Shown here: positions 40,674 through 52,502 of the stretch, piece by piece | How positions within the stretch are numbered: position 1 is the stretch's first letter | Layout: each line of letters opens with the position of its first letter | From: Nitrospirota bacterium | Lineage (GTDB): Bacteria > Nitrospirota > Thermodesulfovibrionia > Thermodesulfovibrionales > UBA9159 | Assembly (NCBI GenBank): GCA_021790195.1 | Contig: JAJYIF010000012.1 | Location: 1 to 64,000, forward strand | Length of the DNA stretch: 64,000 bases | Direction of reading: 5' to 3' | The notes under the pieces: model-generated | Told to the model about the DNA's origin: nothing | The model's input: the letters and a program-made list of their open reading frames with translations, nothing else | Databases searched by the model: none | Program-made: the position numbers and the translations under genes

Positions 40674-41371
40674 CCCCTGGCGCTCGTCCTTTCCTTCAGT
40701 AGAAAAGCCGCTATGGTTATATCCTCCGGAGTGGTAATCTTCAGGTTGGAATAAGATCCCACCACCATCTTCACCTTTCCGCCGCCCCGTTCGATCAGGG
40801 CAGAATCATCGGTCGAATAGAATCCCTCTTCCATGGCCTTCTGATACGCCTTCATAATGGAAGAATAAAAGAATATCTGCGGTGTCTGGACCGCCCATAT
40901 CGCCTCCCTCTTCAGGGTCTTTCTTACGACACCGTCCTTCACTTCCTTTATCGTGTCCTTGACCGGGACACCCACGACAACCCCGTCGAATCCCGGGATG
41001 CAGCTCAAGGCGTCTCTCACAGTGCCCTGGTCTATGAGAGGCCGCGCCCCGTCATGAATGAGCACGATATCGGCCTTTCCTTTTGCGGCCTTAAGTCCGT
41101 TGTAAACCGAGTCCTGCCTTTCCCTCCCTCCGGGAACGATCCTCCTGATCTTCGACAGGTTGTACTGCTCGAATATCTCGACCCCCGCCTCCATGTCGGC
41201 CTCCTTGAGAACAGGGACCACCTCTACGATCTCGCCCATCTTTTCGAAGACCTCAAGCGCCCAAACTATGAGCGGCTTGTCCAGGAGCGGATAAAAAGGC
41301 TTATTGGTGCCGGGACCAAATCTCTTCCCAAGCCCGGCAGAGGGCACAATCGCTACGACGTTTTCCTTCAT
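40670..41371 (-). CDS. ispD: 2-C-methyl-D-erythritol 4-phosphate cytidylyltransferase
   Basis: 233 residues. IVPSAGLGKRFGPGTNKPF is the nucleotide-binding N-terminus, ILIHDGARPLID (with the V/I-L-I-HDGARP box) and EAIWAVQTPQIF complete the family pattern. Produces CDP-ME from MEP and CTP. The genes for the steps before and after are not here. Lies 12 nt after the PIN-TRAM gene. Confidence 0.95.
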   Translation of the reverse strand: MKENVVAIVPSAGLGKRFGPGTNKPFYPLLDKPLIVWALEVFEKMGEIVEVVPVLKEADMEAGVEIFEQYNLSKIRRIVPGGRERQDSVYNGLKAAKGKADIVLIHDGARPLIDQGTVRDALSCIPGFDGVVVGVPVKDTIKEVKDGVVRKTLKREAIWAVQTPQIFFYSSIMKAYQKAMEEGFYSTDDSALIERGGGKVKMVVGSYSNLKITTPEDITIAAFLLKERTSARG

Positions 41372-41383
41372 TACAGAGGGCCT

Positions 41384-42385
41384 CTATTTCATCGCCCTGA
41401 ATTCTTCCCTTTCGTACTCTTCCTTGGGCTTGGAGAAGATCATCCTGCCCGCCGTTGTCTGCAGAACGCTCGTCACGGAGACCTCCGCGTTCTTCCCGAT
41501 CAGCTTGCGGCCGTTCTCAACGACCACCATGGTCCCGTCATCCAGATATGCGACTCCCTGGTTGTACTCCTTGCCTTCCTTGATCACAAAGACCTTGAGG
41601 GCCTCGCCCGGCAGGACAACCGGCTTCAAGGCGTTGGCCAGCTCGTTTATGTTCAATACCACGACTCCCTGCAACTCGGCAACCTTGTTGAGATTGAAAT
41701 CATTTGTGATCACCTTTGCATCGTGCGTCCTGGCAAGCGCCACGAGCTTTGCGTCCACCTCTCTTATCTTCGGAAAATCCTCATCGGTTATCCGCACCGA
41801 AATATGCGCCATCTTCTGTATCCTGTGCAGTATATCCAGTCCGCGCCTTCCCCTCGCCCTCTTGAGCGAATCCGGGGAGTCCGCGATATGCTGGAGCTCC
41901 TGCAATATGAACTGCGGGACCAGAAACACTCCGTCCAGAAATCCGGCTTCGCAAACGTCCGCTATCCTGCCGTCGATGATGACGCTTGTATCGAGTATCT
42001 TAACGTGCTCCTCCGACTCCTGCCCCCTTACCATCTTGAAGATACTGGCGAGGGTGAGACCTTCGCCCCTCCTGATGCCAAGGAGGAGCCCCACATATCC
42101 CAACAACGCATACAAAGCAAACGATACAACAGAAATATCAGGGACCGCCCTTCTCAGGGGCAGCACAAGAAGACTCGCGAAAACAACGCCGAGGACAAGT
42201 CCGGCAAGTCCGCCCATTATCCGGCCCAGAGACACTCTCCCAAATGACCTTTCCAGAAGCAGGGCGAGCGCCCCGCATACTACTCCAAAGGAAGCCCCTT
42301 CGATAGATGCATTATATCTCAAACCAAGAAAATAGCCTGAAACGACAAAAACCAATAGTACGACTATCCTCACAACAAATAACAT
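41384..42385 (-). CDS. PIN/TRAM-domain membrane protein (YacL-like)
   Basis: 333 residues. N-terminal four-helix membrane region (1-110), a PIN-like nuclease domain ([24 protein letters not shown] and [11 protein letters not shown], residues about 128-250) with Asp residues Asp130, Asp137, and a C-terminal TRAM-like domain ([36 protein letters not shown]). The layout matches Bacillus YacL, whose function is not settled; an RNase role is inferred. ATG 42385 follows aaaggaggtg. Confidence 0.9.
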   Translation of the reverse strand: MLFVVRIVVLLVFVVSGYFLGLRYNASIEGASFGVVCGALALLLERSFGRVSLGRIMGGLAGLVLGVVFASLLVLPLRRAVPDISVVSFALYALLGYVGLLLGIRRGEGLTLASIFKMVRGQESEEHVKILDTSVIIDGRIADVCEAGFLDGVFLVPQFILQELQHIADSPDSLKRARGRRGLDILHRIQKMAHISVRITDEDFPKIREVDAKLVALARTHDAKVITNDFNLNKVAELQGVVVLNINELANALKPVVLPGEALKVFVIKEGKEYNQGVAYLDDGTMVVVENGRKLIGKNAEVSVTSVLQTTAGRMIFSKPKEEYEREEFRAMK

Positions 42386-42483
42386 CGTTCTTCACCTCCT
42401 TTCTTTACCCTGAATGGGTCATACTTGATGAGTATGATTCTCTTGCCCATCCTGTTACGCTTCAACCTTAACGCGTTGCGATC

Positions 42484-43950
42484 TTATGATCCCTTTACCG
42501 TAATATAAAATCTTCTCCCTCCCCTGTTGACGAAGAGGAGGGACGTATCACCCGGCTTTACTGCCGCAGAAATCTTATTGAAATCTGAGGTCCCGGCGAC
42601 CTTCTTCCTGTCTATTTCCTGAATGACGTCGCCTTTCTTCAGACCCGAATCATCCGCGGAGCTTCCCGGCTCAACCTTGACCACCACGGCCCCCTTTTCG
42701 CCCGCGCCGAGACCGAGCTGCCTGGAGACCTCCTTCGTCAGGTCCATGACAGTAATATCCGACAGGGAGTTTCTCTGAATGTCTTCCGGCGAAGGCTCGG
42801 ACGGGACCCCTGCCGCCTCCCTTGGAAGTTCGGCGATAACCGCTGTGATCTCGCGTTCTTTTCCATTTCTGAGGATCTTCAGCCTGGCTTGAGATCCCAC
42901 CTTGCTCTGGGCTACCATGTTCCGCAGGCTCCCAACACTCTTTATGTCTTTATCATTAAACTCGATAATCACGTCCCCCCTCGCGATGCCCGCTTTTTCA
43001 GCCGGACTGCCCTTTGCTATATCACCCACAAGGGCGCCCTTTGAATCCTTGAGCCCGAATTTCTGAGAAAGCTCAGGGGTCATATCCTGGATGGTCACTC
43101 CGAGCCAGCCCCTGACGATCTTGCCTTGCTTGAGCAGTTGATCCATCACGAGTCTCGCCATATTGCTGGGTACGGCAAAACCGATGCCCTGATACCCGCC
43201 GCTCCGGGAAAAGATGGCCGTGTTAATGCCGATCAATTCGCCTTTTGTGTTGACGAGAGGTCCTCCGGAATTACCCGGGTTGATGGCCGCATCGGTCTGG
43301 ATAAAATCTTCATAGTCTGCGATGCCCACGTTTGCCCTGCCCACTGCGCTGATAATCCCCATGGTCACGGTATGGCTCAGACCAAAAGGATTGCCTATGG
43401 CGAGAACGAACTCCCCGACCTGCAGGGCATCCGAATCCCCCCACGGGACCGTCGGAAGGTCGTCAGTCGAAATCTTTATAACTGCTATGTCGGTCTTTGG
43501 ATCGGCGCCGACGACTTTGCCCCGGAAACTCCTCTTGTCGAGCAGCGTGACCCTTATGTCTTCGGACTGCTCAACCACATGGTTGTTCGTGATAATGTAG
43601 CCGTCTTTGGACACGATTACGCCCGATCCGAGGCTTTGCTCCTTCCATTTCTTGGGCATGCCGAAGTCATGGAAGGGCTTAAACAAATCGGAAAAAGGGT
43701 CCTCCGAAAAGGGGGCCGTTTCTCTCCTGACAATCTTCGTAGTCGATATGTTCACAACTGCCGGCGAGACCGCGCTCGCTATCTCGGTAAAGGCCTTGCC
43801 GGTCTCCAATAATTTGCCCGGCACTCTCGGGGCAAAAGGGTAGCGCATCGAAGGAGGATAGACGATCTTGCCGATCATGTAATAGGAAATCCCGCCGAGA
43901 AGGAAGCCTATAAGGAGTATCGCTATTCCAAAAAAAACCTTTTTCTTCAT
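42484..43950 (-). CDS. degQ: HtrA/DegQ periplasmic serine protease
   Basis: 488 residues. Signal or anchor helix (5-27), trypsin-like domain with catalytic His124 (TNNHVVEQ), Asp154 (DPKTDIAVIKI) and Ser228 (GNSGG), then two PDZ domains (about 290-365 and 400-480). Periplasmic quality-control protease and chaperone. TATAAT six nt before ATG 43950 and TTTACA 18 nt further upstream make a strong leaderless promoter. It is the first of a minus-strand set with the PIN-TRAM gene 98 nt downstream. Confidence 0.94.
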   Translation of the reverse strand: MKKKVFFGIAILLIGFLLGGISYYMIGKIVYPPSMRYPFAPRVPGKLLETGKAFTEIASAVSPAVVNISTTKIVRRETAPFSEDPFSDLFKPFHDFGMPKKWKEQSLGSGVIVSKDGYIITNNHVVEQSEDIRVTLLDKRSFRGKVVGADPKTDIAVIKISTDDLPTVPWGDSDALQVGEFVLAIGNPFGLSHTVTMGIISAVGRANVGIADYEDFIQTDAAINPGNSGGPLVNTKGELIGINTAIFSRSGGYQGIGFAVPSNMARLVMDQLLKQGKIVRGWLGVTIQDMTPELSQKFGLKDSKGALVGDIAKGSPAEKAGIARGDVIIEFNDKDIKSVGSLRNMVAQSKVGSQARLKILRNGKEREITAVIAELPREAAGVPSEPSPEDIQRNSLSDITVMDLTKEVSRQLGLGAGEKGAVVVKVEPGSSADDSGLKKGDVIQEIDRKKVAGTSDFNKISAAVKPGDTSLLFVNRGGRRFYITVKGS

Positions 43951-43956
43951 CTATTA

Positions 43957-43986
43957 ATTATACTAATCAATACATAAGGTTGTAAA
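43957..43986 (-). promoter_or_regulatory. Leaderless promoter of the htrA-type gene
   Basis: Minus strand: TTTACA (43981-43986), 18-nt spacer, TATAAT (43957-43962), six nt to ATG 43950. It stands back to back with the aminotransferase promoter at 43993-44021. Confidence 0.7.
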
Positions 43987-43992
43987 GCAAAC

Positions 43993-44021
43993 TTGACCAA
44001 TGAATATTTATCGGATATGAT
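43993..44021 (+). promoter_or_regulatory. Promoter of the aminotransferase-serA-purA operon
   Basis: TTGACC (43993-43998), 17-nt spacer, TATGAT (44016-44021). Transcription would begin near 44028, giving a 75-nt leader with a strong gaggagg before ATG 44104. Confidence 0.65.
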
Positions 44022-44103
44022 AGAAGGTCTCAAAGCGCGAGGCAAAGAACAACTGTTACGCAGATCTCGTGAGCTCCGCTTCATTATCTAAGAGGAGGTT
44101 TTC

Positions 44104-45243
44104 ATGTTAAAACGCTACCTGCTGGCTCCTGGCCCGACACCAGTGCCTTCCGAGGCCCTGCTTGCCATGGCCATGCCTATAATACATCATAGGTCGCCCG
44201 ACTTTCTTCCCGTCCTCGATGCCGCGAAGAAGGGCCTCCAGTGGCTATGTCAGACTAAGAGCGACGTGCTTATTCTCTGCTCCTCCGGCACGGGCGGAAT
44301 GGTGGGGTCGGTCAACAACTTTTTCAGTCCGGGAGACAAGGCCCTTGTCATAAACGCCGGGAACTTCGGCGAGAGATGGACGAAAATCTGCAACGCTTAC
44401 GGACTCGAAGTCAGCGAGCTGAAGCTCGATTGGGGAAGCGCTGTGAGACCGGAAGACGTGGAGAAGGCCCTCAGGAAAGACCCAAACATAAAAGGGGTTT
44501 TTGTCCAGGCATCTGAGACTTCGACCGGTGTTTATCATGACATACAGGCGATCGCTTCAATAGTGAAGAAGGCTGACAACACTATCCTGCTTGTCGATGC
44601 CATCTCGGCCCTGGTCGCTCATGACCTGAGGATGGATGAGTGGGGCATAGACGTACTGATAGGAGGCTCCCAAAAAGGTCTGATGCTTCCTCCGGGACTG
44701 GCGTTTGTGGGGATAAGCGACAAGGCCTGGAAGTTTGCGGATACGGCCAAATGTCCGAGGTTTTATTTCAACTTTAAGAAAGAACGGGAAACCCTTGCGA
44801 AGAACCAGACGAACTTTACTTCTCCCGTAACGCTTATTATCGGTCTTAACGAATGTCTCAAACTTCTTCAAAAAGAAGGGCTGGACAACGCCTTTGCGCG
44901 CCACGCAAGGCTTGCCGGAGCGACAAGGGAGGCCGTGAAGGCAATAGGACTTGAGTTGTTTTCACGGGAATCCCACAGCAATGCGGTAACAGCGATCAAA
45001 TCTCCCGAGGGCCTGGACGGCCAGGAGATATATAAGAACCTCAGGGTCAAATATGGGATAACCGCTGCAGGAGGACAGGGACAGGCGAGGGGCAAGATAT
45101 TCAGGATCGCACATCTGGGTTATGCCGATACATTCGATATCATAACAGCGATTGCCGGCGTGGAGATGGTCCTCAAGTCCATGAATCATCCCGTCAAGCT
45201 CGGGACCGGGGTCGCAGTCGCCCAGGAACTACTGATGAAATGA
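44104..45243 (+). CDS. Class V aminotransferase (serine-pyruvate/alanine-glyoxylate type)
   Basis: 379 residues with PLP-fold type I, class V features: LLAPGPTPVPSEALLAM and IIHHRS at the N-terminus, SGTGGMVGSVNNFF, and the PLP lysine in GGSQKGLMLPPGLAFVG (near 197). Because serA follows immediately and no serC is present, it probably works as a phosphoserine or serine aminotransferase in serine synthesis. Known relatives act on alanine/glyoxylate. Start ATG 44104 after gaggagg. Confidence 0.88.
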   Translation: MLKRYLLAPGPTPVPSEALLAMAMPIIHHRSPDFLPVLDAAKKGLQWLCQTKSDVLILCSSGTGGMVGSVNNFFSPGDKALVINAGNFGERWTKICNAYGLEVSELKLDWGSAVRPEDVEKALRKDPNIKGVFVQASETSTGVYHDIQAIASIVKKADNTILLVDAISALVAHDLRMDEWGIDVLIGGSQKGLMLPPGLAFVGISDKAWKFADTAKCPRFYFNFKKERETLAKNQTNFTSPVTLIIGLNECLKLLQKEGLDNAFARHARLAGATREAVKAIGLELFSRESHSNAVTAIKSPEGLDGQEIYKNLRVKYGITAAGGQGQARGKIFRIAHLGYADTFDIITAIAGVEMVLKSMNHPVKLGTGVAVAQELLMK

Positions 45244-45331
45244 GACTGCGGGGCGGTTTGACCACGGAGCGCACAACTTCGTGACGCGCCACACGTAGTG
45301 CATTACGGATTACGTAAAAATCGGAGGATTG

Positions 45332-48195
<2,864 letters not shown>

Positions 48196-48708
48196 GTGCG
48201 CAAGAGACAGTGCCATAGATTTACAAAGCGGCTCGAAGTGACCTTCACCTCCGAGGGCTCGAGGTTCAGGGGGATATCCAGCGACCTGTCCGCGGGCGGT
48301 CTTTTCATCAGGACCCAGCACGGTCTTACGCCCGGCAGTCTGGTGGACATCGACGTTTATCTTCCGGACGACAAGATAGGCCATCTCAAAGGCATCGTAA
48401 AAAGAACGATTAAGACCGCGCTCTCCGTGATTAAGAACGGGATGGGCGTTGAATTGATCGAGAGGGACCAAAACTATCTTGAATTCCTTAGGCAGTTCGA
48501 CTTGGAGTCTCAGGAGGCGAGCGTCGAAAACAGGGGTACTGCGACGGCAGCCCCGAACCGCGATCAGGCCGGCGCCGATGCCATGGAGACCATAATTATT
48601 GCCTGTCCGAAATGCAATGTCAAAAACAGGGTCTCGGTCCTGAAGCTTTCCCTTGGGGCGAAGTGTGGAAAGTGCGGCGCGGTATTAAAGATCACCGACA
48701 TAAGTTAG
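48196..48708 (+). CDS. PilZ-domain protein with C-terminal zinc ribbon
   Basis: 170 residues from GTG 48196, right after the purA stop. PilZ domain (residues 1-100): RKRQCHRFTKRLEVTF, then ISSDLSAGGLFIRT and MGVELIERD; the (D/N)xSxxG motif (DLSAGG) is intact and Arg/Lys residues precede the first strand, so c-di-GMP binding is plausible. The tail (about 130-165) has IIACPKCNVKNRV and CGKCGAVLKI, a four-Cys zinc ribbon of the MJ0042 type. Signalling adaptor of unknown partner. Confidence 0.85.
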   Translation: MRKRQCHRFTKRLEVTFTSEGSRFRGISSDLSAGGLFIRTQHGLTPGSLVDIDVYLPDDKIGHLKGIVKRTIKTALSVIKNGMGVELIERDQNYLEFLRQFDLESQEASVENRGTATAAPNRDQAGADAMETIIIACPKCNVKNRVSVLKLSLGAKCGKCGAVLKITDIS

Positions 48709-49397
48709 TCTCTTCGCTTCTCTCATTGATTTATCCGTCGACATGTCCTGTGTGCAAAAGCGTATCCGATTCTTTTCACTATGCCCCTATCTGCGCCGGC
48801 TGCTGGAGAACCATAAAGAGATACACGGGCCCCTCGTGCAGGCTATGCGCGGCCCCCCTTGTGTCCGAATATTCGGGAGTGTGCGGGGAGTGTCTTAGTC
48901 ATCCGCCCCCTTTTTCGGTTGTCCTTAATTACGGTCTCTATTCAGGCGCCCTGTCGGAGGCGATACACCTGCTTAAATTCTCACGGCTGAAGAGAATAGC
49001 AAGGCCGCTCGGGAGACTATTGCAGGAGCTCCCGATCCCTCTTGCCGACGGCATCGTTCCGGTTCCTGTGACTGTCAGGACGTTGAGAGAGCGCGGCTTC
49101 AACCAGACCGTTCTCTTATCAAAAATACTTTCGAAAGAGCTCAGGGTCCCGCTGAGGATGAACATGCTCTATAAGAAAAGGGAGACCCGCCCTCAGATCG
49201 GCCTCGGCGCAAAGGAAAGGACGAGGAATTTGAGGAACGCCTTTGAGGTCCGGGAGAAGGCCGGGGACCTGAGACTTATTCTCCTGGATGACGTTATGAC
49301 TACAGGGGCCACGGTGAGAGAGTGCTCGAAGGTCCTCAAGAAAGCCGGGGCAGAAGAAGTCGTGGTAGTCACCCTCGCGCGGTCGTCCCTGACTTAG
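48672..49397 (+). CDS. ComF-family phosphoribosyltransferase-like protein
   Basis: About 241 residues if GTG 48672 is the start; the frame is open from 48612 and the exact start is uncertain, since it overlaps the PilZ gene. Zinc-finger N-terminus CPVCKS, CAGC, CRLC and CGEC, and the PRPP-binding loop LILLDDVMTTGATV near the C-terminus. ComF of competence DNA uptake, or the related GntX/YhgH, is the reference. The last gene of the aminotransferase-serA-purA run. Confidence 0.85.
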   Translation: MRRGIKDHRHKLVSSLLSLIYPSTCPVCKSVSDSFHYAPICAGCWRTIKRYTGPSCRLCAAPLVSEYSGVCGECLSHPPPFSVVLNYGLYSGALSEAIHLLKFSRLKRIARPLGRLLQELPIPLADGIVPVPVTVRTLRERGFNQTVLLSKILSKELRVPLRMNMLYKKRETRPQIGLGAKERTRNLRNAFEVREKAGDLRLILLDDVMTTGATVRECSKVLKKAGAEEVVVVTLARSSLT

Positions 49398-49423
49398 ACA
49401 GCATATCCGCCTATGTCTATACT
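49395..49423 (+). promoter_or_regulatory. Leaderless promoter of the phosphoesterase gene
   Basis: TAGACA (49395-49400), 17-nt spacer, TATACT (49418-49423), seven nt to ATG 49431; no ribosome binding site. It overlaps the last codon of the comF-type gene. Confidence 0.6.
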
Positions 49424-49430
49424 ATAGTTT

Positions 49431-50570
49431 ATGAGACTCTTCCTGCTCTTATTCTTTCTTGTCTATGGCTGGGTCAATCTTTATGTCTTCCTGAAGGCAA
49501 AGGCTGCACTCGTCTTCGGTACGGCAATCGCGCTTCCGCTTGCGCTCTTCATGCTCATAATGGTCCTCGCGCCTATTATAGTCCATTATTCGGAGCGGCT
49601 CGGCCGCGATCTTCTTTCGCGGATTATGGCCTATATCGCGTTCGCCTGGGGCGGCGTCCTCTTTCTCTTCTTCTCGGCCTCAATCGTCATCGATCTTTAC
49701 AATCTTCTTGTATATACAGCCCGCCTTGTCTTTCCGGCCCGTTTTTCTTCCCTTGCAGTTTCTGCGACAGCGGCCTTCTATGCGCCCCTCCTGCTTTCCC
49801 TGTTGATCTTTGTCTATGGATATTTCGAGGCCCGCAGCATCCGCACCGAGCGGCTGACCATAAGAAGCCGAAAGATCCCGGCGGCATTTTCTCCGCTGAG
49901 GATAGTCCAGGTCTCGGATGTTCATCTGGGTCTGATTGTGAGAGAAGAAAGACTCAGGGGGATACTGAGAAGAGTTGAACTCGAGAAACCGGACATCCTG
50001 GTATCGACCGGCGACCTTATAGATGGTCAGGTCTGCAATTTGAACGGACTCGAAAACCTCTTAAAAGAGATCCGGCCAAAGTTCGGGAAATATGCGGTCA
50101 CGGGAAACCACGAATTCTATGCGGGCATCGACAACTCGGAATGCTTCGCGGAAAGAGCGGGCTTCAAGCTCCTGAGGGGGACCGCGGTCTCCGTAGCGGG
50201 CATTGCGATGGCAGGAATAGATGATCCTGCCGGAAGTTTCTACGGCATAAAGACTGCCACCGAAATGGAACTGCTTTCGTCCCTGCCGAAGGACAAGTTC
50301 GTCCTCTTTCTGAAGCACAGGCCGCTTGTGGACAGGAAGTCGGACGGGCTATTCGACCTCCAGCTTTCCGGGCATATACATAAAGGACAGATATTCCCCT
50401 TCACCCTCCTGACATCTCTATACTATCCCATAACCTCCGGAAGGCTGGACCTGCCGAATAATTCTATCATGTATGTGAGCAGGGGCTCAGGGACCTGGGG
50501 CCCTCCCATCCGCTTTCTGGCGCCACCGGAGGTGACGCTAATCGAATTGGTTCACGACGAAGACGTTTAG
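49431..50570 (+). CDS. Membrane-anchored calcineurin-like metallophosphoesterase (YkuE-like)
   Basis: 379 residues. Four to five N-terminal membrane segments (1-140) are followed by a calcineurin-type domain (about 155-375): IVQVSDVHLGLI, STGDLIDG, VTGNHEFYAG and LSGHIHKGQ are the four metal-binding motifs. Related YkuE and LpxH-like enzymes hydrolyse phosphodiesters; a lipid or nucleotide substrate is possible. Predicted leaderless. Confidence 0.87.
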   Translation: MRLFLLLFFLVYGWVNLYVFLKAKAALVFGTAIALPLALFMLIMVLAPIIVHYSERLGRDLLSRIMAYIAFAWGGVLFLFFSASIVIDLYNLLVYTARLVFPARFSSLAVSATAAFYAPLLLSLLIFVYGYFEARSIRTERLTIRSRKIPAAFSPLRIVQVSDVHLGLIVREERLRGILRRVELEKPDILVSTGDLIDGQVCNLNGLENLLKEIRPKFGKYAVTGNHEFYAGIDNSECFAERAGFKLLRGTAVSVAGIAMAGIDDPAGSFYGIKTATEMELLSSLPKDKFVLFLKHRPLVDRKSDGLFDLQLSGHIHKGQIFPFTLLTSLYYPITSGRLDLPNNSIMYVSRGSGTWGPPIRFLAPPEVTLIELVHDEDV

Positions 50571-50591
50571 CCCACATTATTCACAAAATAT

Positions 50592-50747
50592 GGGCAGGTG
50601 CGGCCCAAAACTTTTTTGTTTCGACACCTTAATGTAGATTTCTAATAAGCACTTTGCCCCATCTTGCCACAGTCGGTTTTCATTAATCACGGCTTCCCGA
50701 TTATGATATCCCGTCGATTTCAAAAAAGTTTTGAGTCGTGTCTGCCC
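50592..50747. mobile_element. MITE-like element, 156 bp
   Basis: The ends are 27-bp imperfect inverted repeats: GGGCAG-8 nt-CAAAACTTTTTTG at 50592-50618 and its inverse at 50721-50747, 13 and 6 outer/inner bases identical and about 22 of 27 overall. Outside these, ATTATTCA at 50577-50584 is inverted as TGAATAAT at 50765-50772, so the element may extend to those bases. It encodes no transposase. It lies 21 nt after the phosphoesterase stop. Confidence 0.65.
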
Positions 50748-50806
50748 GTCATGCAACAAAGCTCATGAATAATCCGGTTTAGTCCGCTATTTGCCGGGAG
50801 ACGGTA

Positions 50807-50835
50807 TTGACCCTGCGCGTTTTGGGTCATATAAT
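50807..50835 (+). promoter_or_regulatory. Promoter of the heavy-metal-associated domain gene
   Basis: TTGACC (50807-50812), 17-nt spacer, TATAAT (50830-50835). It is located outside the MITE-like element, followed by a 19-nt region with gaggaggt before ATG 50855. Confidence 0.75.
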
Positions 50836-50854
50836 GTTTTTTGAGGAGGTAACC

Positions 50855-51070
50855 ATGAAGAAAGTATCCTTACATGTGCAGAAGGAATTCTGTGAAGAAT
50901 GTTCGCTGGCGCTCAGAAGGTTTATCGGGAAGATGGACGGCGTCGATTCCATAGATGTCGAAAGCGGGAAGATCGTCATAAACTTCGACGACTCAAAAAT
51001 CATGGAAGAAGATATAGTGAAAATCTCGAGGGAGAGCATCGAGAAACTGGGTTACAAGATAGGTGAATGA
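50855..51070 (+). CDS. Small heavy-metal-associated-type protein
   Basis: 71 residues from ATG 50855, behind gaggaggtaacc. The beta-alpha-beta-beta-alpha-beta HMA fold is suggested by VSLHVQKEFCEECSLALRRFIGKMDGVDSIDVESGKIVINFDD; the metal site Cys13-Glu-Glu-Cys16 keeps the CxxC pattern. Probable copper or other soft-metal chaperone. Confidence 0.85.
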   Translation: MKKVSLHVQKEFCEECSLALRRFIGKMDGVDSIDVESGKIVINFDDSKIMEEDIVKISRESIEKLGYKIGE

Positions 51071-51107
51071 ACCCTGGGTCACGGGTGCTGAGTTTAGTCG
51101 CCGGGGA

Positions 51108-51344
51108 CTAAAGCACGATGAACCATTCCAAAGCCGTCTCATCATAGAAGATCTTATGGACAAACCCGTCGCTCCCTCTGACCTTGAAGAATCTCTTCCT
51201 CGACCCCGCCTCAGACCCTTCCCCGATCCACATATCGAGGATCTGAGCAACCTCTATCCGTTCGCTACGCAGCACAAAGGACCTCGGAAGTTCCTCGCTG
51301 CGGGAGCCGCAATAGGCGGTCACTATGATCTTTTCTTCAGGCAT
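51108..51344 (-). CDS. Small conserved-type protein downstream of the radical SAM gene
   Basis: 78 residues from ATG 51344 (MPEEKIIVTAYCG); the frame extends to 51419, overlapping the radical SAM gene. The pattern ERPRSF-like (ELPRSFVLRSERIEVAQILDMWIG), then KRFFKVRGSDGFVHKIFYDETALEWFI, matches a widespread small-protein family with no assigned function. Expressed with the upstream gene, which it overlaps if the longer start is used. Confidence 0.6.
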   Translation of the reverse strand: MPEEKIIVTAYCGSRSEELPRSFVLRSERIEVAQILDMWIGEGSEAGSRKRFFKVRGSDGFVHKIFYDETALEWFIVL

Positions 51345-51366
51345 ACGGAAACAGGACGAGCCGATA

Positions 51367-52290
51367 TCAATGCCTGCAGGTGAGGCATTTCGAGCCCTGA
51401 ACAGCGTCTCTTTCGACAAACCTGTCGTTTATGTCCTTGATGATCTCCTGTCTCGTCTTTCCCCACTGCGGAGCGACAAGGATATTGTCCGGCGACAAAG
51501 CGAAAAGTCTCTGCAAGACGATATGAGGAGAAAGCCTCTCGATAAAGTCCACCAGGAAATCAAGGTATTCGTTATACCCGAAGGTGGAAAAGGGGTTCAA
51601 GGCGTAAAGCTCCGCGAGGCGGGTATCTTTCACTATCTGGAGCTGATGGATCTTCAAGAAGCCTATGGGGAGGTTCGAGATCTCGTCCGCCATGGAAAGC
51701 ATTTCCTCCCTCGTCTCGGTAGGGAGTCCGACTATGATATGGGAGCCGATGTGGATGCCCCGCTGCTTTGTCATATTTACCGCAGAGATAAATGTCCTGT
51801 AATCATGCCCCCGTAGTATGAAGTCGAGCGATTTGTCATAGATCGATTGAAGCCCGTACTCTACAAGTATGAAATGCTCCCTGGCGAGTTCGCTGAGTAA
51901 ATCTATCTTCTCTCCATCCACGCAATCCGGTCTGGTCCCTATGGCAAGCCCGATCACGGACGGCACGGCGAGAGCCTCCCTGTAGAGGCGCTCCAGCTCC
52001 GAAACAGGCGCATAAGTGTTTGTGAAAGGCTGAAAGTACACGAGAAACTTCCCGGCCTTGTAACGCACGGAAAGGTATTTGATGCCGTTCTCTATCTGCT
52101 GAGAGATCGGCATCTCATTTCTGCACTCGGAGGGCCTGAAGCTGTCATTGTTGCAATATATGCAGCCCGTCACCCCAAGCGTACCGTCCCTGTTTGGGCA
52201 GGTAAAGCCCGCATCCACGTTCACTTTATACACTATCGTCCCGAATTTCTTCTTAAGATACGGTCCGAACGCGTTGTATCTGGCAAGCAT
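51367..52290 (-). CDS. TIGR01212-family radical SAM protein (YhcC-like)
   Basis: 307 residues. Fe-S cluster cysteines Cys31, Cys43 and Cys46 in TCPNRDGTLGVTGCIYCNN, the CX11CX2C spacing of this family rather than CX3CX2C. YFQPFTNTYAPVSEL and IGTRPDCVDGEKI are family signatures. E. coli YhcC-type proteins are radical SAM enzymes of unsettled substrate. ATG 52290. Confidence 0.93.
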   Translation of the reverse strand: MLARYNAFGPYLKKKFGTIVYKVNVDAGFTCPNRDGTLGVTGCIYCNNDSFRPSECRNEMPISQQIENGIKYLSVRYKAGKFLVYFQPFTNTYAPVSELERLYREALAVPSVIGLAIGTRPDCVDGEKIDLLSELAREHFILVEYGLQSIYDKSLDFILRGHDYRTFISAVNMTKQRGIHIGSHIIVGLPTETREEMLSMADEISNLPIGFLKIHQLQIVKDTRLAELYALNPFSTFGYNEYLDFLVDFIERLSPHIVLQRLFALSPDNILVAPQWGKTRQEIIKDINDRFVERDAVQGSKCLTCRH

Positions 52291-52502
52291 ACTTAATTAT
52301 TTCCCTTTGCCGCATATGATGTCAATCGGGATTCGTCCGCCGGGAAGGACGGAGGCATCCGGCTTCCCTTAAGTCGTGCATCTGCGGTACAATAGCTCCG
52401 TCGTAAGCATGGACATAAATTAGCGGAGTGTATCGGACACGCTCGGACGGTCATTGCGTATTTCTAATTATTTTGTACAAGTCTGAATCGACATGTTTTT
52501 TC

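Noticed and set aside
44017-44091. 24-codon ORF before the aminotransferase gene
   Set aside because: Its ATG lies inside the -10 hexamer TATGAT of the promoter at 43993-44021, so the codon would not be in the transcript.
50577-50759. 60-residue ORF on the minus strand
   Set aside because: It lies almost wholly inside the MITE-like element, lacks a ribosome binding site and does not resemble a known transposase well enough to call.
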